A stretch of 64,000 bases of DNA from Nocardia vaccinii NBRC 15922 (GTDB lineage Bacteria > Actinomycetota > Actinomycetes > Mycobacteriales > Mycobacteriaceae), in the NCBI RefSeq assembly GCF_001613305.1, contig NZ_BDCC01000012.1, forward strand, positions 124,001 to 188,000, given 5' to 3'. This document shows, in pieces, positions 43,196 to 51,471 of the stretch. Made by a program: the position numbers and the translations under genes. Within the stretch, counting starts at the first letter, position 1; every line of letters begins with the position of its first letter. Below the pieces are notes generated by a model. The model was not told the DNA's origin and made no database searches. It saw only the letters and a list, made by a program, of their open reading frames with translations.

Positions 43196-44671
43196 TCAGA
43201 GCTTCACGCCGATGTACTTGGTCTCCAGGAACTCGTCGATTCCGGTAAACCCGCCCTCGCGGCCCAGGCCCGACTCCTTCACCCCGCCGAACGGGGCCGC
43301 GGGGTTGGAGATCACGCCCTGATTCAGTCCTACCAGACCGGTTTCCAGCGCCTCGCTCACACGCAGGCCGCGGCGCAGGCTCTCGGTGTAGACGTAGCCG
43401 ATCAGGCCGTAGGGGGTGTCGTTGGCGCGTTCGACCGCCTCGGCCTCGGTATCGAAGGCGGTCAGAGCCGCTACGGGACCGAAGATTTCGGTGTGGCACA
43501 TCGCGGCGTCGTCCGGCACACCGGTGAGAACCGTTGCGGGATAGAAGTTTCCGGGACGGCCGTCGGCTTCGCCGCCGAGCAGAACGGTCGCGCCGCGCTG
43601 TTTCGCATCGGCCACCAGATCGGTGACCTTCGTCACCGCGTCGGCGTCGATGAGGGGGCCGACCACCGCGTCCGGCTCGGTGCCGCGACCCATCGGCAGC
43701 GCGGCCATCCGCTCGGTCAGGCGGCGGGCGAAATCATCGATGACGTTGCGCTGCACCAGAATTCGATTCGCAGCGGTGCACGTCTGGCCGATATTGCGCA
43801 TCTTGGCCGCGAGCAGGCCCTCCACGGCCTCGTCCAGATCGGCGTCCTCGAACACCACGAACGGCGCGTTGCCGCCGAGTTCCATCGAGGTGCGCATCAC
43901 CGTGCGAGCGCATTGTTCGAGCAGGATCTTGCCGACGGCGGTGGATCCGGTGAAAGAGAGTTTCCGGGAGCGCTCGTCCATGATCATCGGTGTCATCAGT
44001 GCGGCCGGATCGGAGGTGGTCACGACGTTCACCACACCCGCGGGCAGTCCGGCGCGAACGAGGATGTCGGCCAGGGCCAGCATGGACAGCGGGGTCTGCT
44101 CGGCGGGTTTGACCACGCAGGTGCAGCCCGCGGCCAGGGCCGGGCCGATCTTGCGGGTGCCCATGGCGAGCGGGAAATTCCACGGCGTGATGAGCAGGCT
44201 CGGGCCGACCGGCTGGCGGGTGACCAGGAAGCGCGAACCGCCGCCGGGCGCGGGCATGTAGCCGCCGTCCAGGCGGACCGCCTCCTCGGCGAACCAGCGG
44301 AAGAACTCTGCGGCATAAGAGATTTCGCCCCGCGCCTCGGCCAGCGGCTTGCCCATCTCCAGGGTCATGATCAGGGCGAGACGATCGGTCTCCTCGAGCA
44401 GCAGGCGGTAGGCGCGCATGAGCAGATCGCTGCGCTCGCGCGCAGGGGTGCGCGCCCAATCGGCCTGCGCGCCCGCGGCGGCCGCGAGGGCGTCCAGACC
44501 GTCGTCGGGTGAGGCGTCGGCCACCTCACACAGCACCTGCCCGGTCGCCGGATCCTCGACCGGCAGCCGCGCGGCGGTCCGGCGCCAGCCGCCCCCGATG
44601 AACAGTCCCGTCGGGACGCTCTCGATCGCCAGGCGTTCGGCCTCGTTCACGTCTTCGCTGGTGTGCGTCAC
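43196..44671 (-). CDS. NAD(P)-dependent succinate-semialdehyde-type dehydrogenase
   Basis: 491 residues. Aldehyde dehydrogenase motifs: TPWNFPLAMGTRKIGPALAA (about 165-184), SFTGSTAVGK (about 240), MELGGNAPFVV with the base Glu (about 267) and NIGQTCTAANR with the catalytic Cys (about 301). The closest pattern is GabD-type succinate semialdehyde dehydrogenase. In context it could oxidise succinate or malonate semialdehyde made by the divergent aminotransferase. The GTG start has GAGGAGCAGG upstream. It faces the aminotransferase gene across a shared promoter with the GntR-type palindrome. Confidence 0.88.
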   Translation of the reverse strand: MTHTSEDVNEAERLAIESVPTGLFIGGGWRRTAARLPVEDPATGQVLCEVADASPDDGLDALAAAAGAQADWARTPARERSDLLMRAYRLLLEETDRLALIMTLEMGKPLAEARGEISYAAEFFRWFAEEAVRLDGGYMPAPGGGSRFLVTRQPVGPSLLITPWNFPLAMGTRKIGPALAAGCTCVVKPAEQTPLSMLALADILVRAGLPAGVVNVVTTSDPAALMTPMIMDERSRKLSFTGSTAVGKILLEQCARTVMRTSMELGGNAPFVVFEDADLDEAVEGLLAAKMRNIGQTCTAANRILVQRNVIDDFARRLTERMAALPMGRGTEPDAVVGPLIDADAVTKVTDLVADAKQRGATVLLGGEADGRPGNFYPATVLTGVPDDAAMCHTEIFGPVAALTAFDTEAEAVERANDTPYGLIGYVYTESLRRGLRVSEALETGLVGLNQGVISNPAAPFGGVKESGLGREGGFTGIDEFLETKYIGVKL

Positions 44672-44730
44672 TGCCTGCTCCTCAATCCCCGCAGACCATT
44701 GCTGCGGCCCTGCCCGCCATGATATTCATA

Positions 44731-44742
44731 TTGTCAACAATC
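44731..44742. promoter_or_regulatory. GntR/FCD-type operator, copy 1
   Basis: ATTGT-CA-ACAAT, a perfect 12-bp palindrome between the divergent semialdehyde dehydrogenase and aminotransferase genes. An identical copy lies at 49022-49033. The TTGTnnACAA form suits FadR/FCD-type GntR proteins, one of which is encoded at 50607. Confidence 0.7.
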
Positions 44743-44784
44743 CTACAACAGACAATCCGACCCGACTTTCCGAGGCGGCTACCT

Positions 44785-46026
44785 ATGTCCGAGCTTTCCC
44801 CCCTCCTCAAACAAGCCACTCCCGTCACGGTCGACCACGGCGAGGGGTGTTACCTGTACGGCACCGACGGCCGCCGGTATCTGGACTTCACCGCTGGTAT
44901 CGGGGTCACCAGTACCGGCCACTGCCATCCGCGGGTCGTCGAGGCCGCCCGCGCGCAGGTCGGCAGCCTCATCCACGGTCAGTACACCACCGTCATGCAT
45001 CGCCCGCTGCTCGAACTCACCGAGAAGCTGGGCGCGGTGCTGCCCGAGGGACTGAACTCGCTGTTCTTCGCCAATTCCGGCAGTGAGGCGATCGAGGCCG
45101 CGCTGCGTCTGGTCCGGCAGGCCACCGGCCGGCCGAATGTCATCGTGTTCCACGGCGGTTTCCACGGCCGCACCGTCGCCGCGGCGACCATGACGACCTC
45201 CGGCACCCGGTTCTCGGCCGGATTCAGCCCGCTGATGGGCGGGGTGCACGTCGCACCGTTCCCCACCGCGTACCGATACGGCTGGTCCGAGGAGCAGGCG
45301 ACGGAATTCGCACTGCGCGAACTGGATTACCTGTTCGCGACGCTGAGCTCCCCGGCGGAGACCGCGGCGTTCATCGTGGAGCCGGTGCTCGGCGAGGGCG
45401 GCTACATCCCGGGCAACACCGCGTTCTTCCAGGGTTTGCGCGAGCGCGCCGACCGGCACGGCATCCTGCTGGTGTTCGACGAGATCCAGACCGGATTCGG
45501 GCGCACCGGAAAGTTCTTCGGGCATCAGCACTTCGACGTGCGGCCCGATGTGATCACCATCGCCAAGGGACTGGCCAGCGGTTTCCCGCTCTCGGGTATC
45601 GCCGCGTCGGAGGAGTTGATGGCCAAGGCGTGGCCCGGTTCGCAGGGCGGCACCTACGGCGGTAACGCGGTCGCCTGCGCTGCGGCCGTCGCGACGCTCG
45701 AGGTCATCGAATCCGAAGGGCTGGTCGAGAACGCCGCGGTGCGCGGACGTCAACTGGTCGAGGGCGTCCGCAAATCCGCCACCGCCGCGGTCGGCGACGT
45801 CCGCGGTCTGGGCCTGCTGGTGGGATCCGAATTCACCACGGCCGCAGGGGAACCCGACACCGCCACCGCGAGCGCGGCGCAGCGCCTGGCCGCGCAGAAG
45901 GGCCTGCTGCTGCTGACCTGCGGCGCGCACAGCAATGTCGTGCGGATGATTCCGCCGCTGGTGGTGTCCGAGAGCCAGATCGACGATGCCCTGGCCCTGT
46001 GGTCCGACGTCCTCGACGAACTCTAG
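44785..46026 (+). CDS. Class III aminotransferase (4-aminobutyrate/beta-alanine type)
   Basis: 413 residues from the ATG at 44785, with GAGGCGG upstream. The PLP-binding Lys lies in TIAKGLASGFPLSGI (about 270); other motifs are FANSGSEAIEAALRLVRQAT (about 100-119), FHGGFHGRTVAA and VFDEIQTGFGRTGKFF. Length and motifs fit GABA or beta-alanine transaminases, giving a semialdehyde that the divergent dehydrogenase can oxidise. The DUF3830 gene follows 8 bases after its stop. The operator at 44731-44742 is 43 bases upstream. Confidence 0.9.
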   Translation: MSELSPLLKQATPVTVDHGEGCYLYGTDGRRYLDFTAGIGVTSTGHCHPRVVEAARAQVGSLIHGQYTTVMHRPLLELTEKLGAVLPEGLNSLFFANSGSEAIEAALRLVRQATGRPNVIVFHGGFHGRTVAAATMTTSGTRFSAGFSPLMGGVHVAPFPTAYRYGWSEEQATEFALRELDYLFATLSSPAETAAFIVEPVLGEGGYIPGNTAFFQGLRERADRHGILLVFDEIQTGFGRTGKFFGHQHFDVRPDVITIAKGLASGFPLSGIAASEELMAKAWPGSQGGTYGGNAVACAAAVATLEVIESEGLVENAAVRGRQLVEGVRKSATAAVGDVRGLGLLVGSEFTTAAGEPDTATASAAQRLAAQKGLLLLTCGAHSNVVRMIPPLVVSESQIDDALALWSDVLDEL

Positions 46027-46034
46027 GAGCCGCT

Positions 46035-46532
46035 ATGGCGCGCTATCTGACCATCACCCTGACCAAGTCCGGAATCTCCTGCCGTGCAAGGCTTCTCGAT
46101 GACGAAGCCCCGCTCACGTGTGCCGCGGTATGGGATGCCCTCCCACAGGAGGGCGACGCGTTCCACGCCAAATACGCCCGCAACGAGGTCTACACCCTCG
46201 TCCCCCGCATCACCGCCGCACCGCACCGCGAAAACCCCACCATCACACCGATTCCCGGCGACGTCTGCCTCTTCGACTTCGAACCCTGGGAAATCGGCAA
46301 CCCCGCCTACGGCTACGAACCGGGCTCCGAAGCCCACCACGCCCAGGGCGCGACCGATCTCGCCCTCTTCTACGGACGCAACAACCTGCTCATCAACGGC
46401 GACGTGGGCTGGGTTCCCGGCAACGTCTTCGCGACGATCGAAGAGGGCCTGCCCGCCCTCGCCACCGCATGCAACAACCTGTGGCTGCGCGGCGTCGAAG
46501 GGGAAACGCTCGCCTTCGCCCGCGCGCAATAG
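46035..46532 (+). CDS. DUF3830 family protein
   Basis: 165 residues from the ATG at 46035; TAGGAG, which contains the stop of the aminotransferase, serves as ribosome site. The domain is a cyclophilin-like barrel in related proteins: LTITLTKSGISCRARLLDDE (about 5-24), CAAVWDALPQEGDAFHAKYA, PGDVCLFDFEPWEIGNPAYG, LALFYGRNNLLINGDVGWVP. No catalytic function is established to my knowledge. Such genes often stand next to amidases and Asp/Glu-racemase superfamily genes, as here, so it probably acts on the same small molecule. Confidence 0.8.
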   Translation: MARYLTITLTKSGISCRARLLDDEAPLTCAAVWDALPQEGDAFHAKYARNEVYTLVPRITAAPHRENPTITPIPGDVCLFDFEPWEIGNPAYGYEPGSEAHHAQGATDLALFYGRNNLLINGDVGWVPGNVFATIEEGLPALATACNNLWLRGVEGETLAFARAQ

Positions 46533-46542
46533 CGAGGCATCG

Positions 46543-46603
46543 CCCGATACGCCGGAGCCCGGTCCACCAACCTCGTTGGTGGACCGGGCTCCGGCGTATC
46601 GGG
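46543..46603. terminator. Very long perfect hairpin between convergent genes
   Basis: A 28-bp perfect stem (46543-46570 with 46576-46603) around the loop CCTCG. It lies between the DUF3830 and amidase stops and would stop transcription in both directions. It is the longest palindrome I found in the window. Confidence 0.88.
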
Positions 46604-46615
46604 TGCGGTGTTGGG

Positions 46616-48016
46616 TCAGGAAGCGAGCACCGTCTCCGCGAAACGGGCTACCGCCAGGACCAGGTCATCCGAGTGGCGGGGGCCGACGATCTGCAGGCCC
46701 ACCGGCAACCCGGCGGCGGTCGTGCCCGCGGGGATGGAGATGGCGGGCTGCTGGGTCATGTTGAAGGGGTAGGTGAAACCGGTCCACTGCGGCCAGCTGC
46801 TCAAACCGCTGCCCGGGGGGACGTCGTGTCCGGCCTCGAAGGCCGGGATGGGCATGGTGGGTGTGATCAGGACGTCGTGGGCGGTGTGGAACGCGCCCAT
46901 CACGATGCCGACCTCGGCGGCGATGGCGCGGGCGTCCAGATAATCGACCGCGGAACAGGTCTTGCCGCGATCCCAGACCTCGCCCAGGGCCGGATCGACG
47001 CGGTCGCGGGTGCCCTCGGGGAATTTCGAGAGCATCGTCGCCGCCCCCGCGGCCCAGAGCACTTCGAAGGCATCGAGCGGATCGGCGAATCCGGGGTCCG
47101 CGGCCACCACGTGCAGGCCCGCCTCGTCCAGCCGGCGCACCGCCGCGTCCACGACCGAGGCGACCTCCGGATCGACGCCGACATAGCCCAGCGTGCCCGA
47201 ATAGGCGACCGTGCAGCCGCGCACATCGCGGGCGAGCTGGCTGCGGAAGGTCGTCAACGTGGGGGCGAGCGCGGTGGGGTCGCGCGGATCGGGCAGCGAC
47301 AGGATGTCCATCAGCAGCGCCGCGTCCTCGACGGTGCGGGTCATCGGGCCCGCATGCGCGAGCGGTCCGAACGGGCTCGCCGGATACAGCGGGATGCGCC
47401 CGTGCGTCGGCTTGAAGCCGACGATGCCGCAGAACGAGGCGGGGATCCGCACGCTGCCACCGCCGTCGGTGCCGACCGAGATCGGGCCCATCCCGCCCGC
47501 GACCGCTGCGGCGCTACCGCCCGACGAACCGCCCGCGGTCTTGGATGGATCCACCGGATTGCGAGTGATACCCGTCAGCGGGCTGTCGGTGACACCCTTC
47601 CACGCCAGCTCGGGGGTCGTCGTCTTGCCTACGAACACCAGGCCGTCCTCGCGCAGCCGCGCGGCCACCGGACTGTCCACCGGCCACGGCACATCGGCCT
47701 GGATCGAGGTGGAACCGCGAAGAGTCGGCCAGCCCTCGGTCAGGAAGATGTCCTTGATCGAGATCGGCACCCCGTCCAGCAGCCCCTGTACGTGCCCGGA
47801 ATGCCAGCGCGCCTCGGACTCCTTGGCCTGTACCATCGACCGATCCGGATCGACGAGACAGTACGCGTTGACCGAATCGTTGCGAGCGGCGATCGCGTCC
47901 AAGATCGCGCGGGTCGCTTCCACCGGCGATAACGCACCCGCCGAATATGCCGTGACCAGCTCGACCGCCGTCATGGCGGCAGGCTCGGTGGGAATATCGA
48001 TATCGGGGTGGGCCAT
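46616..48016 (-). CDS. Amidase-signature family enzyme
   Basis: 466 residues. The Ser-cisSer-Lys triad is visible: Lys in GVPISIKDIF (about 88), the glycine-rich signature TAGGSSGGSAAAVAGGMGPI (about 160-179) containing both serines, and GTDGGGSVRIPASFCGIVGF. It hydrolyses an amide to acid and ammonia; the substrate cannot be read from the sequence. The ATG has GGGAG upstream. It overlaps nothing but follows the hydroxyacid dehydrogenase on the same strand with 12 bp between, so the two share a message starting at the second GntR-type operator. Confidence 0.9.
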   Translation of the reverse strand: MAHPDIDIPTEPAAMTAVELVTAYSAGALSPVEATRAILDAIAARNDSVNAYCLVDPDRSMVQAKESEARWHSGHVQGLLDGVPISIKDIFLTEGWPTLRGSTSIQADVPWPVDSPVAARLREDGLVFVGKTTTPELAWKGVTDSPLTGITRNPVDPSKTAGGSSGGSAAAVAGGMGPISVGTDGGGSVRIPASFCGIVGFKPTHGRIPLYPASPFGPLAHAGPMTRTVEDAALLMDILSLPDPRDPTALAPTLTTFRSQLARDVRGCTVAYSGTLGYVGVDPEVASVVDAAVRRLDEAGLHVVAADPGFADPLDAFEVLWAAGAATMLSKFPEGTRDRVDPALGEVWDRGKTCSAVDYLDARAIAAEVGIVMGAFHTAHDVLITPTMPIPAFEAGHDVPPGSGLSSWPQWTGFTYPFNMTQQPAISIPAGTTAAGLPVGLQIVGPRHSDDLVLAVARFAETVLAS

Positions 48017-48028
48017 AGCTGACTCCCT

Positions 48029-48994
48029 TCAGGCGGGCACGTAACCCAGCCTCTTGTCGACCACGTTGTCCAGCGGCCGGCCATCGATCCACTTCCGGAA
48101 GTTGGCGGCGAACGCCGCGACGATCTCGCGACGCCATCCGACGAAATCACCGGAATTGTGTGGCGTGAGGTGAACATTCGGCAGATCCCACAGCGCATGG
48201 CCGGGCGGCAGCGGCTCGGGATCGACGACATCGAGCGCCGCACCGGCCAGAGCACCGGCCCGCAGTGCGGCGACGAGGTCGTCTGTCACTACTGATTCCC
48301 CACGACCCACGTTGATGAAACGGGCATGTGGTTTGAAAGCCGAAAAAGCTCGCGCGTCGAACATGTCCCGGGTCTGCGCGGTCAGCGGCGCGACGGCGAC
48401 GACATAATCCGCTGCGGGAAGTTCGGCGTGCAGATCGGTGCCGACGGTGCCGAAATCGGGATCGTCGGTGCGCGGGCGACGCCCCAGCCCCCGCACGCGC
48501 ATACCCGCCGCACGCAGCAGCCGCGCGATCGCCCGGCCGATCGATCCGGTACCGACGATCAGCACCGACGCACCCGCGATTCGTTCGGATTCGCGATGAC
48601 GCCACTGGTGATCGCGCTGCAGGCGCTGCGACTCCGGCAGGTCCTTGGCAAAGGAGAGTATCTGCGCGAGAACGTATTCGGCGATGGGCGTATCGAAGAC
48701 GCCGCGGGTGTTGGTGACGGTGACATCGCTGGCGACGAGCTCGTCGAACAACACCGAGTCGACACCGGTCGCGCCGACGTGCAACCATGACAAGCGGTCC
48801 GCCGCGGGCCACGCGCCGGGCAGCGCCGTGGTCAGGAAGTCGTAGACGAACAGTGCGTCGGCACCGCGCAAGGCCTCGGCCAACCCGTCCGCAGCCGTGT
48901 AGCGAACCTCGGCCCGCTCTTCGACCGGTCGCATCAGCTGCGCATCGGGCCGAGTGCCATCGTGCAGAACGGTGACTATGGGGCCCTCTTTCAC
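48029..48994 (-). CDS. D-2-hydroxyacid dehydrogenase
   Basis: 321 residues. NAD site VLIVGTGSIGRAIARLLRAAG (about 144-164, GxGxxG); catalytic Arg in INVGRGESVV (about 230), Glu in VVDPEPLPPGH (about 258) and His in LTPHNSGDF (about 277). It interconverts a 2-oxoacid and a D-2-hydroxyacid with NAD(P)H. The GTG start is 28 bases from the operator at 49022 and has no ribosome site, so it may be leaderless or nearly so. Partner of the amidase gene downstream. Confidence 0.88.
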   Translation of the reverse strand: MKEGPIVTVLHDGTRPDAQLMRPVEERAEVRYTAADGLAEALRGADALFVYDFLTTALPGAWPAADRLSWLHVGATGVDSVLFDELVASDVTVTNTRGVFDTPIAEYVLAQILSFAKDLPESQRLQRDHQWRHRESERIAGASVLIVGTGSIGRAIARLLRAAGMRVRGLGRRPRTDDPDFGTVGTDLHAELPAADYVVAVAPLTAQTRDMFDARAFSAFKPHARFINVGRGESVVTDDLVAALRAGALAGAALDVVDPEPLPPGHALWDLPNVHLTPHNSGDFVGWRREIVAAFAANFRKWIDGRPLDNVVDKRLGYVPA

Positions 48995-49021
48995 ATTGAC
49001 AGACTAAAAACGCATCGTATG

Positions 49022-49033
49022 ATTGTCAACAAT
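49022..49033. promoter_or_regulatory. GntR/FCD-type operator, copy 2
   Basis: ATTGT-CA-ACAAT, identical to the copy at 44731-44742, followed in both places by CC. It lies between the divergent hydroxyacid dehydrogenase and racemase-family genes, so it would control both arms and, through the second, the GntR gene itself. Confidence 0.72.
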
Positions 49034-49080
49034 CCGATCGTGTGCGGAGGAATACCAGGCTGGACGCGAGAGGGGCCCTC

Positions 49081-49821
49081 GTGGAACTGAATTTGCCCGA
49101 ATTCGACGGGCCGGTTGCCCAGCGGGGCATTGGCATCATCGCGCCGTTCGATCTCGCGCTGGAGCGGGAACTATGGCGCTGGGCGCCGCTCGAGGTGAGC
49201 CTGCACCTCGCGCGCACCCCGTACGAACCTGTGCCGGTTTCGGTCGAAATGGCCGAATTGGTCTCCGACGCAGTGCATCTCACCTCGGCCACCCGCAACG
49301 TGCTACATGTGGATCCCGAGGTGATCGCCTATCTGTGCACCTCGGGCAGTTTCATCAAGGGGCTGGAGTACGAGCGGTCCCTGGTCGAGGCGATCTGCCG
49401 TGCCGGCGCCGCCGACGCGGTGACCACGTCGGGGGCGCTGGTGGAGGCGATCACCAAACTCGAGATCAGCCGCCTGTCGGTGATCACCCCCTACGACGAG
49501 ATCCTCACCCACAAACTGCACGACTTCCTCGATGAAGCCGGCTGTGAGGTCATCCGCTCGGACCATCTCGGCCTGGGCGGCGGCATCTGGAAGGTCAGCT
49601 ACCGCACCATCGCCGAGCGCATCATCAACGCCGACGATCCGCAGGCGCAGGCGATCTTCGTGAGCTGTACCAACCTGCCCACCTACGACCTGATCGAACC
49701 GCTCGAACAGGCCCTGGGCAAACCCGTGCTCACTGCGAACCAGCTCACCATGTGGGCATGCCTGGGCCGGATGAAACTGCCGATGATGGGGCCCGGCAAA
49801 TGGCTCCAGAACGTGTTCTGA
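49081..49821 (+). CDS. Asp/Glu-racemase superfamily enzyme, maleate-isomerase-like (both cysteines)
   Basis: 246 residues from the GTG at 49081, with GAGGGG upstream; an in-frame GTG at 49042 would add 13 residues and be leaderless. The two active-site Cys positions are filled: YLCTSGSFIKG (about 81) and FVSCTNLPTYDLIEPLE (about 196). The superfamily includes maleate cis-trans isomerase (two Cys), arylmalonate decarboxylase (C-terminal Cys only) and racemases. The length and CTSGS motif fit the maleate isomerase branch. With an amidase and D-malate-type dehydrogenase nearby, maleate or a substituted malonate or maleate is a plausible substrate. Confidence 0.82.
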   Translation: MELNLPEFDGPVAQRGIGIIAPFDLALERELWRWAPLEVSLHLARTPYEPVPVSVEMAELVSDAVHLTSATRNVLHVDPEVIAYLCTSGSFIKGLEYERSLVEAICRAGAADAVTTSGALVEAITKLEISRLSVITPYDEILTHKLHDFLDEAGCEVIRSDHLGLGGGIWKVSYRTIAERIINADDPQAQAIFVSCTNLPTYDLIEPLEQALGKPVLTANQLTMWACLGRMKLPMMGPGKWLQNVF

Positions 49822-49834
49822 CCGAAGGAGACCC

Positions 49835-50620
49835 ATGACACCGACGATCGGCTTCATCTACCCGGACCACGCCGCCGAGGACGACTACCCCCGCGCCGCG
49901 GCGGTGCTGGGCGTGGACCTGCGCGTCGTCCACATCTACGGCACCGATCTGCACGCGGTGCCCGAACTGCTCGATCTGGGCAGCCCGGCCCGGCTGCGCG
50001 AGGGTGCGGCGCTGCTGGCCGAGTACGAGCCGAGCGCGGTGGTGTGGGCGTGCACCTCTGGCAGTTTCGTCTACGGACCCGAGGGGGCGCGCGAGCAGGT
50101 TCGCGGGCTCGCCGAGGCCGCCGCGGCGCCCGCGTCGAGCACCAGCTTCGCCTTCGTGAACGCAGCGAGGGCGATCGGGGTGACGCGGGTCGCGGTATGC
50201 GCGAGCTATCCGGACGACGTCGCCCGGCTGTTCGTGGAATTCCTCGCCGCCGAGGGGATCGAGGTGCTGTCGATGTCCAGCGCGGGCATCGACACCGCCG
50301 CGGAGGTCGGCACGCTGACCCCCGATCAGGTCATCGAACTGGCGGTGGCCAACGATCACACCGAAGCACAGGCGCTGTTGATTCCCGACACCGCCATGCA
50401 CACCCTGGAAGTACTGCCGAAGCTCGAGGCGACCCTGGGCAAACCGGTTCTCACAGCCAATCAGGTAACAATCTGGGAGGGGCTGCGCCTGGCCGGATAT
50501 GCTCCCGACACCGCACCGTCGCCCGGTGCCCCGTCCAGCTCCGTCATCGAACCAGTCGGGCCGGAAAAGCAGGGACTGGGAAAGCTATTGTCCGAAAGGC
50601 TGATTCATGTCGGTGATTGA
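49835..50620 (+). CDS. Asp/Glu-racemase superfamily paralogue lacking the second cysteine
   Basis: 261 residues; the ATG has GAAGGAG upstream and lies 13 bases after the preceding stop. The fold and first Cys are conserved (VWACTSGSFVYG, about 71), but where the neighbour has SCTNLPT this protein has LIPDTAMHTLEVLPKLE, so the second Cys is Asp. GKPVLTANQVTIWEGLRLAG is shared with the neighbour. It may be a second enzyme with one-cysteine chemistry or a regulatory or heteromeric partner of the first. The C-terminal 40 residues are extra. Confidence 0.8.
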   Translation: MTPTIGFIYPDHAAEDDYPRAAAVLGVDLRVVHIYGTDLHAVPELLDLGSPARLREGAALLAEYEPSAVVWACTSGSFVYGPEGAREQVRGLAEAAAAPASSTSFAFVNAARAIGVTRVAVCASYPDDVARLFVEFLAAEGIEVLSMSSAGIDTAAEVGTLTPDQVIELAVANDHTEAQALLIPDTAMHTLEVLPKLEATLGKPVLTANQVTIWEGLRLAGYAPDTAPSPGAPSSSVIEPVGPEKQGLGKLLSERLIHVGD

Positions 50621-51299
50621 ATTCGAGCCGGTGAATCGGCAGTCCACCGCCGAGATGATCGCCGACCGGCTGCGCGACGCCATCATGCACGGCGCCCTCG
50701 GCCCCGGCGCACAGCTGGTCGAGGCCGATCTCGCCGCGCAGTTCGACGTCTCGCGCGGTCCCGTCCGAGAAGCCATGCAGCGCTTGGTATCCGAGGGTCT
50801 GCTGCACAGCATCCGGCACCGGGGCATCTTCGTCATCGAGCTGACTCCCGAGGACGTGGTCGATGTCTACCGGGCGCGCACCGCCATCGAGGGCGGCGCG
50901 CTGGAACTGATCCTGGACGGACGTCGCGCGATCGCCTACGAGGCCCTCGGACCCAGCGTCGCCGACATGCTGACCTGCGCCGAACGCGGTGACGCCGTCG
51001 GCGTCTCAGCCGCCGACCAGGCATTCCACGAGGCGCTCGTGGACAGCGCCGCCAGTGCCCGCCTCACCCGCGCCGCGCGCACCCTGCTGATCGAGACCCG
51101 CATGTGCCTGGGCGCCCTGCAAACGGCCTACCCGGACATCCGTGATCAGGCCCGCGAACACGTCGAGTTGCGCGAGGCGATCGGCCACGGCTCCCCCGCC
51201 CACGCCCGCACCCTCCTGATCCACCACATGCACGACGCGGTCGACCGCTTACGCCCCCTGCACCAGCCCGAGCCGGAAGCCCAGCCGGACGTGAGCTGA
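50607..51299 (+). CDS. GntR-family regulator, FCD (FadR) subgroup
   Basis: 230 residues. It overlaps the end of the racemase paralogue by 14 bp, so it is in that operon. N-terminal winged helix (STAEMIADRLRDAIMHGALG, then LAAQFDVSRGPVREAMQRL, about 10-60); C-terminal FCD ligand domain with DVYRARTAIEGGALELI and DQAFHEALVDSA, plus a His-rich HHMHDAVDRL near the end. The FCD domain usually binds a carboxylic acid with a metal. It should bind the two ATTGTCAACAAT sites and control the whole island. Confidence 0.9.
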   Translation: MSVIEFEPVNRQSTAEMIADRLRDAIMHGALGPGAQLVEADLAAQFDVSRGPVREAMQRLVSEGLLHSIRHRGIFVIELTPEDVVDVYRARTAIEGGALELILDGRRAIAYEALGPSVADMLTCAERGDAVGVSAADQAFHEALVDSAASARLTRAARTLLIETRMCLGALQTAYPDIRDQAREHVELREAIGHGSPAHARTLLIHHMHDAVDRLRPLHQPEPEAQPDVS

Positions 51300-51471
51300 A
51301 AGTCATTGCGCCACAAAGCCCGGACTCCGTTCACGCGGTTCCGCACGAAGTCCGCCGCAGGCCGGCCTTACGAGGCGCGCAGCACCCTGGGCAACGGCCA
51401 TCGGTATCGTCGCGTCCCGTGCCGACCAGGGGGCTGCGGCGGACCGGGCCGGACTGGCATATCCCTGCGGC

